A model generated the notes under the pieces. It did no database searches. It saw nothing but the letters and a program-made list of their open reading frames with translations, and was not told the origin of the DNA. DNA of 64,000 nt. Source: Rhizobium sp. 11515TR. GTDB taxonomy: Bacteria > Pseudomonadota > Alphaproteobacteria > Rhizobiales > Rhizobiaceae. The translations under genes and the position numbers were made by a program. How positions within the stretch are numbered: position 1 is the stretch's first letter; every line of letters begins with the position of its first letter. The DNA is taken from contig NZ_CP022998.1 of the NCBI RefSeq assembly GCF_002277895.1, positions 2,399,501-2,463,500 on the forward strand, read 5' to 3'. Below are positions 30,168 through 39,804 of the stretch, one piece after another.

Positions 30168-31613
30168 ATGGCTGAGAATTACGACGTCATTATCATCGGC
30201 TCCGGTCCGGGCGGTTATGTCGCTGCCGTGCGCGCCGGCCAGCTTGGCCTGAAGACCGCGATCGTCGAGCGCGAGCATCTGGGTGGCATCTGCCTCAACT
30301 GGGGCTGCATACCCACAAAGGCGCTGCTCCGTTCGGCTGAAATCCTGGATCACTCCAACCATCTCAAAGATTACGGCCTCATTCTCGAAGGCAAGGTGAG
30401 CGCGGATGTGAAGGCCGTGGTTGCCCGCTCGCGCGGCGTTTCCGCCCGCTTGAATACCGGCGTCGGCTTTCTGATGAAGAAGAACAAGGTCGACGTGATC
30501 TGGGGCGAAGCCAAGATCACCAAGCCAGGCGAAATCGTCGTCGGCAAGTCGACCAAGCCGGTCGTGGAGCCGCAGCATCCGCTGCCGAAGAACGTCAAGG
30601 GCGAAGGCACCTATACCGCCAAGCACATCATCGTTGCGACCGGCGCGCGTCCGCGCGCGTTGCCAGGCATCGAGCCGGACGGCAAGCTGATCTGGACCTA
30701 TTTCGAAGCGCTGAAGCCGGATTTCTTGCCGAAGTCGCTGCTCGTCATGGGCTCGGGCGCCATCGGTATCGAATTCGCAAGCTTCTATCGCTCCATGGGC
30801 GTCGATGTCACCGTCGTCGAAGTCATGCCGACGATTATGCCGGTGGAAGATGCCGAAATCTCTGGCATCGCTCGCAAGCAGCTGGAAAAGCGCGGCCTGA
30901 AGATCTTCACCAAGGCGAAGGTCACGAAGGTCGATAAGGCTGCCAACAGCATCACGGCCCACGTCGAAACCGAAGACGGCAAGGTGCAACAGATCGTTGC
31001 CGATCGTATGATCTCGGCCGTGGGCGTTCAGGGCAATATCGAGAACCTCGGCCTGGAGGCGCTCGGCGTCAAGACCGACCGCGGCTGCGTCGTCATCGAC
31101 GGCTACGGTAAGACCAATGTTCCCGGCATCTACGCCATCGGCGATGTCGCCGGTCCCCCGATGCTCGCTCACAAGGCGGAGCACGAGGGCGTCGTCTGCA
31201 TCGAGAAGATCGCTGGCCTGCCGAACGTTCATCCGACTGACAAGAGCAAGGTCCCGGGCTGCACCTATTGCCAACCGCAGGTTGCCTCCGTCGGCCTGAC
31301 TGAAGCCAAGGCCAAGGAGCTCGGCCGCGATATCCGCGTCGGCCGCTTCTCCTTCGCCTTTAACGGCAAGGCGATCGCTCTTGGTGAAGATCAGGGTCTC
31401 TGCAAGGTCATCTTCGACAAGAAGACCGGCGAGCTTCTGGGTGCGCATATGGTCGGTGCGGAAGTCACCGAACTCATTCAGGGCTTCGTGGTCGCCATGA
31501 ACCTGGAAACAACCGAAGAAGAGCTGATGCACACGATCTTCCCGCATCCGACCGTTTCGGAAACGATGAAGGAAGCCGTGCTGGATGCCTACGGCCGGGT
31601 GCTGAACGCTTGA
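30168..31613 (+). CDS. lpdA: dihydrolipoamide dehydrogenase (E3)
   Basis: FAD enzyme that reoxidises dihydrolipoamide and makes NADH. The 481-residue protein has the FAD-binding GSGPGGYVAA, the redox disulfide C42/C47 in GGICLNWGCIPTK, an NAD-binding GSGAIGIEFAS block and the catalytic His460-Glu465 pair in FPHPTVSE. A segment of about 15-20 residues around residues 120-140 (KSTKPVVEPQHPLPKNVKGEG) is an insertion relative to short E3s. It is probably cotranscribed from pdhA. Confidence 0.97.
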   Translation: MAENYDVIIIGSGPGGYVAAVRAGQLGLKTAIVEREHLGGICLNWGCIPTKALLRSAEILDHSNHLKDYGLILEGKVSADVKAVVARSRGVSARLNTGVGFLMKKNKVDVIWGEAKITKPGEIVVGKSTKPVVEPQHPLPKNVKGEGTYTAKHIIVATGARPRALPGIEPDGKLIWTYFEALKPDFLPKSLLVMGSGAIGIEFASFYRSMGVDVTVVEVMPTIMPVEDAEISGIARKQLEKRGLKIFTKAKVTKVDKAANSITAHVETEDGKVQQIVADRMISAVGVQGNIENLGLEALGVKTDRGCVVIDGYGKTNVPGIYAIGDVAGPPMLAHKAEHEGVVCIEKIAGLPNVHPTDKSKVPGCTYCQPQVASVGLTEAKAKELGRDIRVGRFSFAFNGKAIALGEDQGLCKVIFDKKTGELLGAHMVGAEVTELIQGFVVAMNLETTEEELMHTIFPHPTVSETMKEAVLDAYGRVLNA

Positions 31614-31668
31614 TAATTTCCTGCCATGCCCTTTATCCAGGGGGTGGAAAACAGGAAAGGAAATCAAC

Positions 31669-31923
31669 ATGTCTATCACGGCGGAAGGTTGGATCGTCTT
31701 TCTTCTCATCGGCCTAGTCGCGGGTTTCCTCGCGAGCCTGATCGTTGGAGGAGGCGGGCTCATCAGTTGTCTGGTGAGCGGCGTGATCGGTGCTTTCGTG
31801 GGCGGTTTCCTGTTCCATTATTTCGGGATATCGCTCGGCATTGAAAATGCGCTTGTCGTGGAGATCATCCACGCCACGGTCGGTGCAATCATCGTGGTGC
31901 TCTTGGCGAGATTGATCGCCTAG
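31669..31923 (+). CDS. GlsB/YeaQ/YmgE-type membrane protein
   Basis: An 84-residue hydrophobic protein with three predicted membrane helices and the glycine-rich family pattern (LVAGFLASLIVGGG, VIGAFVGGFLF). Family members are stress-induced small membrane proteins whose molecular role is unknown. AGGAAAGGAAA precedes the ATG. It is followed 69 nt later by a paralogue, and a third member lies at 55.9 kb. It follows lpdA by 55 nt and may be its readthrough partner. Confidence 0.85.
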   Translation: MSITAEGWIVFLLIGLVAGFLASLIVGGGGLISCLVSGVIGAFVGGFLFHYFGISLGIENALVVEIIHATVGAIIVVLLARLIA

Positions 31924-31992
31924 AGCATCATCATTAAGACGCAAGGCGATGCCCGACAGAACTGTCCTGAAGGGCGCCTGAACGAGGGTTTG

Positions 31993-32241
31993 ATGGAAAG
32001 CGTAGGTTGGCTGGGTCTGATCATCATCGGCGGTCTTGCGGGCTGGCTCGCGGGCAAGCTGATGGACGCGCGTTACGGCATCATCCTGAACATCATCCTC
32101 GGCATTGCCGGTTCGGTCGTGGCTGCAGCGCTGATGGTGGCCTTGCATGTCGGCGTTCCCGGCGGCCGGCTTGGCTTTTTCATCACCGGTTTCATCGGTG
32201 CATGCATTCTGATATTCCTCGCCAAATTCGCTCGGCGATGA
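31993..32241 (+). CDS. GlsB/YeaQ/YmgE-type membrane protein (second copy)
   Basis: An 82-residue small membrane protein with GGLAGWLAGKLMDARYG and a C-terminal FITGFIGACILIFLAK, closer to the standard family pattern than its neighbour. Three membrane helices are predicted. The ATG at 31993 has GAGGG 4 nt upstream; the TTG three bases earlier is not needed. It lies just before lipA. Function is unknown beyond the family link with stress and acid response. Confidence 0.88.
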   Translation: MESVGWLGLIIIGGLAGWLAGKLMDARYGIILNIILGIAGSVVAAALMVALHVGVPGGRLGFFITGFIGACILIFLAKFARR

Positions 32242-32277
32242 AGGGCCGCATTTCAAGCGGCGGAAAGTAGACGTTCC

Positions 32278-33249
32278 ATGGTCACCATTCTCGACACGAT
32301 CAACCCGGACGCCAAGCGCGTGCGACACCCGGAAAAGGCGCATCGGCCGGATACGGAAGTCATGCGCAAGCCGGACTGGATCCGCGTGAAGGCGCCGACA
32401 TCCAAGGGCTATGCCGAGACTCGCTCGATCGTGAAGGAGCACAAGCTCGTCACGGTCTGCGAGGAAGCCGGCTGCCCGAATATCGGCGAGTGCTGGGATA
32501 AGAAGCACGCCACCTTCATGATCATGGGCGAGATCTGCACGCGCGCCTGCGCCTTCTGTAATGTCGCGACCGGCAAGCCGAACGCGCTCGACATGGCCGA
32601 GCCCGAAAACGTCGCCAAGGCCGTCAAGCAGATGGGCCTCAGCCACGTCGTCATCACCTCCGTCGACCGCGACGATCTGGAAGATGGCGGCGCCGAGCAT
32701 TTCGAGAAGGTGATCTGGGCGATCCGCGCCGCTTCGCCCTCGACCACGATCGAGATTCTGACGCCGGACTTTTTGAAGAAGCCTGGCGCTTTGGAGCGTG
32801 TGGTCGCCGCCAAGCCCGACGTCTTCAATCACAATCTGGAAACCGTGCCTGGCAATTATCTGACGGTTCGCCCTGGGGCTCGTTACTTCCACTCTGTTCG
32901 CCTGCTGCAGCGGGTCAAGGAACTGGATCCGACGATGTTCACCAAGTCGGGCATCATGGTGGGCCTCGGCGAAGAGCGCAACGAAGTGCTTCAGCTGATG
33001 GATGACCTGCGTACCGCAGACGTCGACTTCCTGACCATCGGCCAGTATCTGCAGCCGACGCGCAAGCATCATCAGGTGATGAGCTTCGTGACCCCGGAGG
33101 AATTCAAGTCCTACGAGACCGTGGCTTACACCAAAGGCTTCCTGATGGTCGCCTCCAGCCCGCTGACGCGCTCGTCGCATCACGCCGGCGATGATTTCGA
33201 GCGGCTTCGTGCTGCCCGCGAAAAGAAGCTGCTGCTGGCTGCCGAATAA
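32278..33249 (+). CDS. lipA: lipoyl synthase
   Basis: Radical-SAM enzyme that inserts two sulfur atoms into octanoyl chains on lipoyl domains such as those of PdhB and PdhC encoded upstream. The 323-residue protein has the auxiliary-cluster cysteines [12 protein letters not shown], the radical-SAM cluster CTRACAFC and the C-terminal RSSHHA whose Ser binds the auxiliary cluster. The ATG at 32278 is preceded by GGAAAG. It ends in a hairpin terminator, closing the pyruvate dehydrogenase region. No lipB is seen in the window. Confidence 0.98.
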   Translation: MVTILDTINPDAKRVRHPEKAHRPDTEVMRKPDWIRVKAPTSKGYAETRSIVKEHKLVTVCEEAGCPNIGECWDKKHATFMIMGEICTRACAFCNVATGKPNALDMAEPENVAKAVKQMGLSHVVITSVDRDDLEDGGAEHFEKVIWAIRAASPSTTIEILTPDFLKKPGALERVVAAKPDVFNHNLETVPGNYLTVRPGARYFHSVRLLQRVKELDPTMFTKSGIMVGLGEERNEVLQLMDDLRTADVDFLTIGQYLQPTRKHHQVMSFVTPEEFKSYETVAYTKGFLMVASSPLTRSSHHAGDDFERLRAAREKKLLLAAE

Positions 33250-33275
33250 GCCCAGCCGGATGAATTTACTTTCAA

Positions 33276-33307
33276 AAGAAACCGCGGCGAATGCGTCGCG
33301 GTTTCTT
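33276..33307 (+). terminator. lipA terminator
   Basis: AAGAAACCGCG (33276-33286) pairs with CGCGGTTTCTT (33297-33307) around a 10-nt loop. The 3' arm itself ends T-rich, but the following run (CGTTCTGTC) is a weak T-tract. Confidence 0.65.
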
Positions 33308-33402
33308 CGTTCTGTCATTCATTTGTCATCGAAGCGGCCTAGGGAACACGCCGCCGTTTGTTACCGGTATCGGCGCTTTAGATTCAATCATGGAGCTGGA
33401 CC

Positions 33403-33999
33403 GTGGAGCAGACTATCGCGCCGTCGGCGCTTTCGCGTGCCGTCGATATTGAAGAGGCAGCATCTATTATCCTGCATAAGGCAGAGCGAATTCTTGTCAT
33501 TGGCTGTTCCGGCATAGGCAAGAGCACGCTCGCGCAGGCCATCGCGTCGCTGCGTGGGTTGACCTATGTTTCGATGGATCGCGATATCTTCTGGCTGCCC
33601 GGCTGGAAATCGCGCCCGCGCCCGGAAGCCATCGCGCTGATCGAACAGGCGGTTGCCGGACCGCGCTGGATCATTGACGGCAACAGCCCCGGAACCTTGC
33701 CCTTGCGGTTGCCGCGCACCGATCTCGTTATATGGCGACGCCCACCGCGATACGTGGCACTCCGCGGTGTCATTTCGCGCTGGCTGCGCTACCGCGGCCG
33801 GTCGCGGCCCGAGATGGCGCCCGGATGCCCCGAGCGACTGGACTGGAAATTCCTGCGCTACATCTGGACATTCGAGCATGACGAAGCGCCGCAGTTTCAG
33901 GAGATGCTCGAACGACACGGCCGCAATGTGCCCGTCGTGACGCTGAAATCCTACCGCGATGGCGAAGACCTGCTTTCGCGTCTCCGAAGTAATATCTGA
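33403..33999 (+). CDS. P-loop NTPase, tandem paralogue 1
   Basis: A 198-residue protein of the adenylate-kinase-like/FlaR (topology modulation) type seen in nucleoside-kinase-fold proteins. The Walker A motif GCSGIGKS is at residues 34-41. Further shared blocks are DRDIFWLPGW (59-68), a DG near residue 92 (IIDGNSP), LPRTDLVIW and RSRPEMAPGCPERLDW. The substrate is unknown. The start is GTG at 33403; no in-frame ATG is available. It differs more from copies 2 and 3 than they do from each other (for example, the C-terminal third). It follows lipA by 153 nt and precedes copy 2 by 9 nt. Confidence 0.85.
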   Translation: MEQTIAPSALSRAVDIEEAASIILHKAERILVIGCSGIGKSTLAQAIASLRGLTYVSMDRDIFWLPGWKSRPRPEAIALIEQAVAGPRWIIDGNSPGTLPLRLPRTDLVIWRRPPRYVALRGVISRWLRYRGRSRPEMAPGCPERLDWKFLRYIWTFEHDEAPQFQEMLERHGRNVPVVTLKSYRDGEDLLSRLRSNI

Positions 34000-34008
34000 G
34001 AGGCCGTC

Positions 34009-34602
34009 ATGGATCAGTTTTTGGTGCCGCCGTTGCGCAGCGAGATACGCGACCGTGAGGTAGCCGCTGAGCATATCCGCCGCGCAAATCGCATCCTTGT
34101 CATGGGCTGCTCCGGCGGTGGCAAATCAACCCTCTCGCAGAAGATTGCCGCCCGCTTTGGCCTTGCCTATGTCTCGATCGATCGTGATGTCCTGTGGCTG
34201 CCGGGTTGGGTTCAGCGCGATAGGGAAGAGCAGCGCGCCATCATCGTCGCCAAGGTGCAGGGAGAGCGATGGATCATGGACGGGACCAATCCCTCGACAT
34301 TCGACATACGCCTGCCGCGCACGGATTTGGTCATATGGTTGCGGATGCCTCGCCTACTATGCATCTGGGGTGCCGTTTCTCGCTGGATCAAGTGGATGGG
34401 TCGCACGCGCCCGGAAATGGCGCTAGGCTGCATCGAGAAAGTCGATTGGGAATTCCTGCGGTTCATCTGGACGTTTGAAGAGAAGTTCGCGCCACGTGTG
34501 TTGGCTGGTCTCGCGCAGCACGGTCCCGATGTGCCCGTTCTGCAATTGACCAGCCGGTGGCAAATGCGCGAGCTGCTCGATTTGCTTGCAATCTCCGCCT
34601 GA
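34009..34602 (+). CDS. P-loop NTPase, tandem paralogue 2
   Basis: A 197-residue paralogue of the preceding gene. Walker A GCSGGGKS is at 33-40, followed by DRDVLWLPGW, MDGTNPS, LPRTDLVIW and RTRPEMALGC. Here the GCPER block of the other two reads GCIEK, a divergence in an otherwise invariant region. GAGAGGCC precedes the ATG. Its C-terminal segment EEKFAPRVLAGLAQHG onward is identical in protein sequence to copy 3. The reaction is unknown; small-molecule kinase activity is a reasonable guess only. Confidence 0.87.
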   Translation: MDQFLVPPLRSEIRDREVAAEHIRRANRILVMGCSGGGKSTLSQKIAARFGLAYVSIDRDVLWLPGWVQRDREEQRAIIVAKVQGERWIMDGTNPSTFDIRLPRTDLVIWLRMPRLLCIWGAVSRWIKWMGRTRPEMALGCIEKVDWEFLRFIWTFEEKFAPRVLAGLAQHGPDVPVLQLTSRWQMRELLDLLAISA

Positions 34603-34652
34603 TTGCAATCAAACTTCAAGGCATCGGCTCGTTCGATTATGAGAGGTGAGAC

Positions 34653-35219
34653 ATGCCAGAACTGAGCAGCCTATCCGATGCCGTCGCACGCCTCAGGACA
34701 TCAGACCGCATCCTCATCATGGGCTGCTCCGGCGGTGGCAAGACGACACTGGCGCAAAAGATCATTGCCTTCTTGGACTTGCCCTATGTCTCCATGGATC
34801 GAGAGTTTTTCTGGCTGCCGGGTTGGGTGAAGAGAGACAGGGCAGAAGAGCGGGCTCTCATTGCGGCGAAGGTTGCCGAGGATCGTTGGCTTATCGATGG
34901 AACGGGACCATCCAGCTTCGATCTCAGATTACCGCGTACACAGCTTGTGCTCTGGGTGCGTGTACCGCGCTGGTTATGTGTGTGGGGAGCTCTTTCGAGG
35001 GCGCTGCGATGGATTGGGCGGTCGCGCCCCGATATGGCGCCAGGCTGTCCCGAGCGCATCGACTGGGAGTTTCTGCGCTACATCTGGACATTTGAGGAGA
35101 AGTTCGCGCCGCGCGTGTTGGCTGGTCTCGCGCAACATGGTCCCGATGTCCCCGTTTTGCAGCTGAAATCCCGCGGCGAAATGCGTCAGCTTCTTGATCT
35201 TCTCGGCCGTCCTGCTTAA
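34653..35219 (+). CDS. P-loop NTPase, tandem paralogue 3
   Basis: A 188-residue third member of the tandem set, with a shorter N-terminus. Walker A GCSGGGKT is at 24-31, then DREFFWLPGW, IDGTGPS, LPRTQLVLW and RSRPDMAPGCPERIDW. GAGAGGTGAG precedes the ATG at 34653. It ends 9 nt before the START-domain gene. All three copies share strand, spacing and block order, so they arose by local duplication. Confidence 0.87.
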   Translation: MPELSSLSDAVARLRTSDRILIMGCSGGGKTTLAQKIIAFLDLPYVSMDREFFWLPGWVKRDRAEERALIAAKVAEDRWLIDGTGPSSFDLRLPRTQLVLWVRVPRWLCVWGALSRALRWIGRSRPDMAPGCPERIDWEFLRYIWTFEEKFAPRVLAGLAQHGPDVPVLQLKSRGEMRQLLDLLGRPA

Positions 35220-35228
35220 TTGCGGCTC

Positions 35229-35675
35229 ATGCCTCAGTTTGAAACTCATCGCTCCGTTCCGCATTCGCCCGACCAGATGTTCGACCTCGTCGCCGATGTG
35301 GAGCGCTATCCGGAATTCCTGCCGCTTTGCGAGGCGCTCACGGTCCGCAGCCGCAAGGAGCGGGACGGCAAGACCTTGCTCGTTGCCGATATGACGGTCG
35401 GGTATAAGGCCATCCGCGAGACGTTCACCACACAGGTGCTGCTGAACAAAGCGGAGCGTGCGATCGACGTGAAATACATCGATGGACCGTTCAAATATCT
35501 CGACAATCGCTGGCGCTTTCAGCCGGCGGAGAATGGCGGCAGCGTTATAGACTTCTTCATCGACTACGAGTTCAAGAGCCGCATTCTCGGCGCTTTGATG
35601 GGATCAATGTTCGATCGGGCCTTCCGCATGTTCACGGATGCCTTCGAGACGCGCGCGAACAAAATTTATGCTTGA
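35229..35675 (+). CDS. RatA/COQ10-type START-domain protein
   Basis: A 148-residue polyketide-cyclase/START-fold protein of the family containing yeast Coq10 and E. coli RatA. It begins MPQFETHRSVPHSP, then has VERYPEFLPLCEA and GPFKYLDNRWRF, typical of the COQ10 group. In alphaproteobacteria a role in ubiquinone binding or respiration is more likely than ribosome toxicity; this is inference from family. The ATG at 35229 is used; the TTG at 35220 touching the previous stop is not preferred. It converges on cinA. Confidence 0.87.
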   Translation: MPQFETHRSVPHSPDQMFDLVADVERYPEFLPLCEALTVRSRKERDGKTLLVADMTVGYKAIRETFTTQVLLNKAERAIDVKYIDGPFKYLDNRWRFQPAENGGSVIDFFIDYEFKSRILGALMGSMFDRAFRMFTDAFETRANKIYA

Positions 35676-35687
35676 AGCCGCGGCCGG

Positions 35688-36182
35688 TCATTGAGCTAGC
35701 GTGACGAGCATCTCCAACGCCGTCCGTAACGTAGCGAGCCGAACCTTGTCGCGGCCGATATCGCCATAGCGCATTTCGTGATGGATCAGCATACCACCGC
35801 GCGTCTTGGCGGCGAGGTGGACGAGCCCGACGGGCTTTTCGGCGGAGCCGCCGCCAGGGCCGGCAATACCAGTTACCGCTACGGCAAAATCGGCCCGGGA
35901 GCGGAAGAGGGCGCCATGCGCCATCTGCAGCGCCGTTTCCTTTGACACAGCGCCGAACTGCGCCAGCGTCTGCTCCTGAACGCCGAGCATCTCCATCTTA
36001 GCAGTGTTGGTATAAGTGACGAAGCCGCGATCGACGACAGCGGACGAGCCTGGAATTTCCGTCAGGGCGCCGGCAATCAGCCCGCCGGTGCAGGATTCGG
36101 CTGTGGCGACCATCCAGCCCTTTGCCGTGAAATCCGTCACGATCGTTTGCGCCAGTGCAAGAATCTCATCAGGGAAATGCAT
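35688..36182 (-). CDS. CinA-family nicotinamide-nucleotide amidohydrolase
   Basis: A stand-alone C-terminal CinA (PncC-type) domain of 164 residues, predicted to deamidate NMN to nicotinate mononucleotide in pyridine nucleotide salvage. Family blocks are ATAESCTGGLIAGALTEIPGSS, VVDRGFVTYTN and AVTGIAGPGGGS. The N-terminal CinA domain is absent, as in most proteobacterial members. Its ATG overlaps the ispDF stop by one base (TAATG), so the two genes are coupled. Confidence 0.92.
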   Translation of the reverse strand: MHFPDEILALAQTIVTDFTAKGWMVATAESCTGGLIAGALTEIPGSSAVVDRGFVTYTNTAKMEMLGVQEQTLAQFGAVSKETALQMAHGALFRSRADFAVAVTGIAGPGGGSAEKPVGLVHLAAKTRGGMLIHHEMRYGDIGRDKVRLATLRTALEMLVTLAQ

Positions 36183-37402
36183 TATGCCTTGCCTCCGCGA
36201 TAGACCACAGTCGCCGTCGCGATGGCCGCGATGCCTTCGCGGCGGCCGACGAAGCCGATCTTCTCGTTCGTCGTCGCCTTGACCGAGCAGCGATCGATGC
36301 TGATGCCCAGAAACTCCGACAGTTTGGCGCGCATGACGTCGCGATGCGGCCCGACCTTCGGCGCCTCGGCGATCAGCGAGACATCAGCATTCATGATGGT
36401 GCCGCCGCGTTCGCGCACGATCTTTGCCGCGTGCTCGATGAAGATGTGCGACGGTGCACCCTTCCATTGCGGATCGGAGGGCGGAAAATGATCGCCGATA
36501 TCACCGGCGCCGCAGGTGGCAAGAAGCGCGTCCGTCAGCGCGTGCAACGCGACATCGGCGTCCGAGTGCCCTTTCAGCTTCTGGTCATGCGGGATGAAGA
36601 CACCGCAAAGGGTGACGCCGTCGCCCGGCTCCAGCTGATGGACGTCATAGCCGTTGCCGGTGCGCACATCGGGCAGCAGCGCGGCACTGAGCTTTTCATC
36701 GGCCATGGCAATATCCCTTTTGATCGTCAGCTTCACATTGTCGGCGCTGCCGATCACCAATGTCACCGGTAGGTTACACCATTCCGCGATTGCCGCATCG
36801 TCCGTGAAATCGATTCTGCCATCGGCAGCGGCTTTTTCATGGGCGTCGAGAATATCGGCGAAACGGAAGGATTGCGGTGTCTGCGCGGTGTGAAGCCCGG
36901 TGCGGGGTACAGTGTCGACGACTAGCCCATCGGCATTGCCGCGTTTCAGCGTGTCTGTGACGGGCATAACGGGCAGCACCGCTGGCGCGCCGTCTGCAAG
37001 CGCTGCGGCGACACGATCCAGCAGATCATGGTCGAAGAAGGGGCGGACAGCATCATGGATCATCACATGCGTGACGCCGCTGTCTTTCAACGCGCGCAAC
37101 CCGGCAAGCACGGATTGCTGACGGGTTGCGCCACCGAAGGCGATCTCAATATCAGGCCGGCCGCCAACCTGTTCCAGTGCCGCCCGGAGCAGCTTCTCAT
37201 CATCGCGGTGGATGACGACGACGATCTTCGACGCCTGCGGCCATGTCACGAATTTTTCAAGCGTATGCGCAATAACCGCTCTGCCGCCGATCGGGCGATA
37301 TTGCTTGGGGCCTTCTTCCGGAGAGCCCGCCCGTTCGCCGCGCCCGGCGGCAACGATCACGATTCCCACCGACAACGGTTGCTTTGAATGCATTTGCGTC
37401 AT
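36182..37402 (-). CDS. ispDF: bifunctional IspD/IspF (MEP pathway)
   Basis: Combines CDP-methylerythritol synthesis (IspD) with formation of methylerythritol cyclodiphosphate (IspF) for isoprenoid precursors, which feed uppS upstream. The N-terminal half has [12 protein letters not shown] and the second IspD block [11 protein letters not shown]; the IspF half begins at [14 protein letters not shown] and has the metal-binding [11 protein letters not shown] and [14 protein letters not shown]. The frame is open to 37492. The ATG at 37402 gives 406 residues, matching the fused family; an ATG at 37393 is also possible. It is coupled to cinA. Confidence 0.95.
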   Translation of the reverse strand: MTQMHSKQPLSVGIVIVAAGRGERAGSPEEGPKQYRPIGGRAVIAHTLEKFVTWPQASKIVVVIHRDDEKLLRAALEQVGGRPDIEIAFGGATRQQSVLAGLRALKDSGVTHVMIHDAVRPFFDHDLLDRVAAALADGAPAVLPVMPVTDTLKRGNADGLVVDTVPRTGLHTAQTPQSFRFADILDAHEKAAADGRIDFTDDAAIAEWCNLPVTLVIGSADNVKLTIKRDIAMADEKLSAALLPDVRTGNGYDVHQLEPGDGVTLCGVFIPHDQKLKGHSDADVALHALTDALLATCGAGDIGDHFPPSDPQWKGAPSHIFIEHAAKIVRERGGTIMNADVSLIAEAPKVGPHRDVMRAKLSEFLGISIDRCSVKATTNEKIGFVGRREGIAAIATATVVYRGGKA

Positions 37403-37624
37403 AAACCCCCGAAGGATGAAAGGCTCCGTCTGCGGCATGGCTTTGAAAAGCGTAGAGCTTTTTGAATAAGCACATGCTAAATAGATCGCCAAAACGGGAT
37501 CCTGCTCCAGCAGGGTCTATCGCCTCGACTGAGTATTTTCCAGCATCTGCCCAAAAAATATCGGGATACTTCGAAACCCCTTGGCAAACTTTCAAAGCGT
37601 GTCTAAAAATAGTGCAGATGTATA

Positions 37625-38650
37625 GTGTGCCCGAAAGATAATCATTTGCTTTCTTCCAAGCTTGCAGCTCCATTTTCCATCGGTTCCGTATCCATCCGGA
37701 ATCGTGTGATCCTGGCACCGATGTCGGGCGTGACCGATCTTCCTTTCCGGCAGCTCGCTTTACGCTATGGCGCCGGCCTGGTCGTCACGGAAATGGTCGC
37801 TAGTCGTGAGCTAGTTCAGGATACGGCCGAATCCTGGGCGCGTTTGAAGAGCGCCGGCTTGAAGCCGCATATGGTGCAGCTCGCCGGCCGTGAAGCGCAT
37901 TGGATGGCCGAGGCTGCAAAGATCGCTGCGGACAATGGCGCCGATATCATTGATATCAATATGGGATGTCCGGCCAAGAAGGTGATTGGCGGCTATTCGG
38001 GTTCGGCGCTGATGCGTGACCCGGACCATGCGCTGACATTGATCGAAGCGACCGTAGGTGCCGTGAACATCCCCGTGACGCTGAAGATGCGGCTCGGATG
38101 GGACGAGAATTCCATCAATGCTCCGCATATCGCTCGTCGCGCCGAAGAGGCCGGTGTCCAGCTCGTCACAATTCATGGCCGCACGCGTATGCAATTCTAT
38201 GAGGGCAGGGCGGATTGGGATGCGATCCGCGCTGTGCGCGACGCGATCTCCATTCCGCTTGTGGCCAATGGCGATGTCGAAACGGCTGAGGATGCCGACG
38301 AAATCCTGCGCCGCTCCGGTGCCGACGCCGTGATGATCGGCCGCGGTTGCCAGGGCCGCCCGTGGCACGCGGGTGTGCTGGCAGGGCATCGCGGGCCGAG
38401 CCGCCAGGAGATCGTCGATATCGCGCTCGAACACTACCGGATGATGCTGGAGTTCTATGGCGAAGCGGTCGGCATTCGCCATGCCCGCAAGCATCTCGCT
38501 TGGTATCTCGATCGTTATGCGCCGGCGACCACGGGCGCTGACAAGGCGAAAATCATGACGTCGAAAGAGGGCGGCGAGGTGGCGGCAACCTTCCAAGCCG
38601 CGCTGCAGGCGGGCGCTGATCTCGCTCACCGCATTCAGGAGGCTGCATGA
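37625..38650 (+). CDS. dusB: tRNA-dihydrouridine synthase DusB (NifR3)
   Basis: FMN enzyme that reduces uridine to dihydrouridine in tRNA D-loops. The protein (up to 341 residues) has [22 protein letters not shown] with the catalytic Cys, the [13 protein letters not shown] block and [10 protein letters not shown]. The start is uncertain: GTG at 37625 or TTG at 37646, both with poor ribosome binding sites. It is the classical first gene (nifR3) of the rhizobial ntrBC operon and overlaps ntrB (ATGA). Confidence 0.94.
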   Translation: MCPKDNHLLSSKLAAPFSIGSVSIRNRVILAPMSGVTDLPFRQLALRYGAGLVVTEMVASRELVQDTAESWARLKSAGLKPHMVQLAGREAHWMAEAAKIAADNGADIIDINMGCPAKKVIGGYSGSALMRDPDHALTLIEATVGAVNIPVTLKMRLGWDENSINAPHIARRAEEAGVQLVTIHGRTRMQFYEGRADWDAIRAVRDAISIPLVANGDVETAEDADEILRRSGADAVMIGRGCQGRPWHAGVLAGHRGPSRQEIVDIALEHYRMMLEFYGEAVGIRHARKHLAWYLDRYAPATTGADKAKIMTSKEGGEVAATFQAALQAGADLAHRIQEAA

Positions 38651-39804
38651 CTTCGAAAACCAGCTCCGGCGCCGGTGATATCTCGGCCAATTCCATGGCC
38701 ATGGCCGTTCTCAATGCAATCCAGAATCCCGTCGTCATGGTCGACGAGGCCGGCTTGATTGCCTTCGCCAACTGGGAGGCGGAAGCTTTCTTTGGTGCCA
38801 GCGCATCGCATCTGTCGCGCTACAAGATCTCCAGCTTCATTCCCTTTGGCAGCCCTTTGCTGGCGCTGATCGACCAGGTGCGTGAGCGCCGGGCGCCCGT
38901 CAACGAATATCGTGTCGATCTGAGCTCGCCACGCCTCGGACAGGACAAGCTGGTGGACATTTACGTCGCACCGGTTTCCAGCGACCCCGGCTCGGTGGTG
39001 GTGGTATTCCAGGAACGCTCCATGGCCGACAAGATCGACCGGCAGCTGACGCATCGCGCCGCGGCTCGTTCGGTCACGGGCCTTGCCTCCATGCTGGCGC
39101 ATGAGATCAAGAACCCGCTTTCGGGAATCCGCGGTGCGGCACAGCTGCTCGAACAGTCGGTCGAGGACGACGATCGCGCGCTGACGCGCCTCATCTGCGA
39201 CGAGACGGATCGCATTGTCTCGCTGGTCGACCGCATGGAGGTTTTCTCCGACGAGCGGCCGGTCGATCGCTTCCCCGTCAACATCCATTCCGTGCTCGAT
39301 CATGTGAAGGCTGTCGCCAAGGCCGGCTTTGCCCGAAACATCAAGATCTCAGAGAATTATGACCCTTCTCTGCCGGCGGTCTTCGCAAACCGGGATCAGC
39401 TCGTGCAGGTCTTCCTCAATCTGGTGAAGAACGCCGCTGAAGCGGTGGGCGACCGTCAGGATGGCGAGATCATGCTGACGACGGCCTATCGCCCCGGCAT
39501 CCGGCTTTCGGTTGCCGGCACGCGCGAGAAGATCTCGCTGCCGCTGGAATTCTGCGTCATCGACAATGGCCCGGGCGTGCCGGCCGATCTCGTGCCGCAT
39601 CTCTTCGATCCGTTCATCACCACCAAGACGAACGGAACCGGTCTCGGCCTTGCGCTGGTCGCCAAGATCATTGGCGACCACGGCGGCATCGTCGAATGCG
39701 ACAGCCAGAACCATCGCACCACTTTCCGCGTTTTGATGCCTGCCTCCAAGGGCATCACCTCAGAAGATGCCCCACTTCCGAACTCTACAGGGACTACTCG
39801 ATGA
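38647..39804 (+). CDS. ntrB: nitrogen regulation sensor kinase NtrB
   Basis: Cytoplasmic histidine kinase/phosphatase that sets NtrC phosphorylation in response to the PII protein. The 385-residue protein has a PAS domain (about 20-120), the phospho-acceptor H152 in [11 protein letters not shown], and the ATPase N box [16 protein letters not shown] and GTGLGLALV. It overlaps dusB and ntrC at both ends by ATGA, so the three are one translational unit. Confidence 0.96.
   Translation: MTSKTSSGAGDISANSMAMAVLNAIQNPVVMVDEAGLIAFANWEAEAFFGASASHLSRYKISSFIPFGSPLLALIDQVRERRAPVNEYRVDLSSPRLGQDKLVDIYVAPVSSDPGSVVVVFQERSMADKIDRQLTHRAAARSVTGLASMLAHEIKNPLSGIRGAAQLLEQSVEDDDRALTRLICDETDRIVSLVDRMEVFSDERPVDRFPVNIHSVLDHVKAVAKAGFARNIKISENYDPSLPAVFANRDQLVQVFLNLVKNAAEAVGDRQDGEIMLTTAYRPGIRLSVAGTREKISLPLEFCVIDNGPGVPADLVPHLFDPFITTKTNGTGLGLALVAKIIGDHGGIVECDSQNHRTTFRVLMPASKGITSEDAPLPNSTGTTR

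Noticed and set aside
28082..30169. 695-codon minus-strand frame opposite pdhC and the SGNH gene
   Set aside because: Spans two clear plus-strand genes and has shadow composition.
37500..37625. NtrC binding site upstream of dusB-ntrBC
   Set aside because: Only a TGCA-type half site is seen, without the inverted partner at the right spacing.
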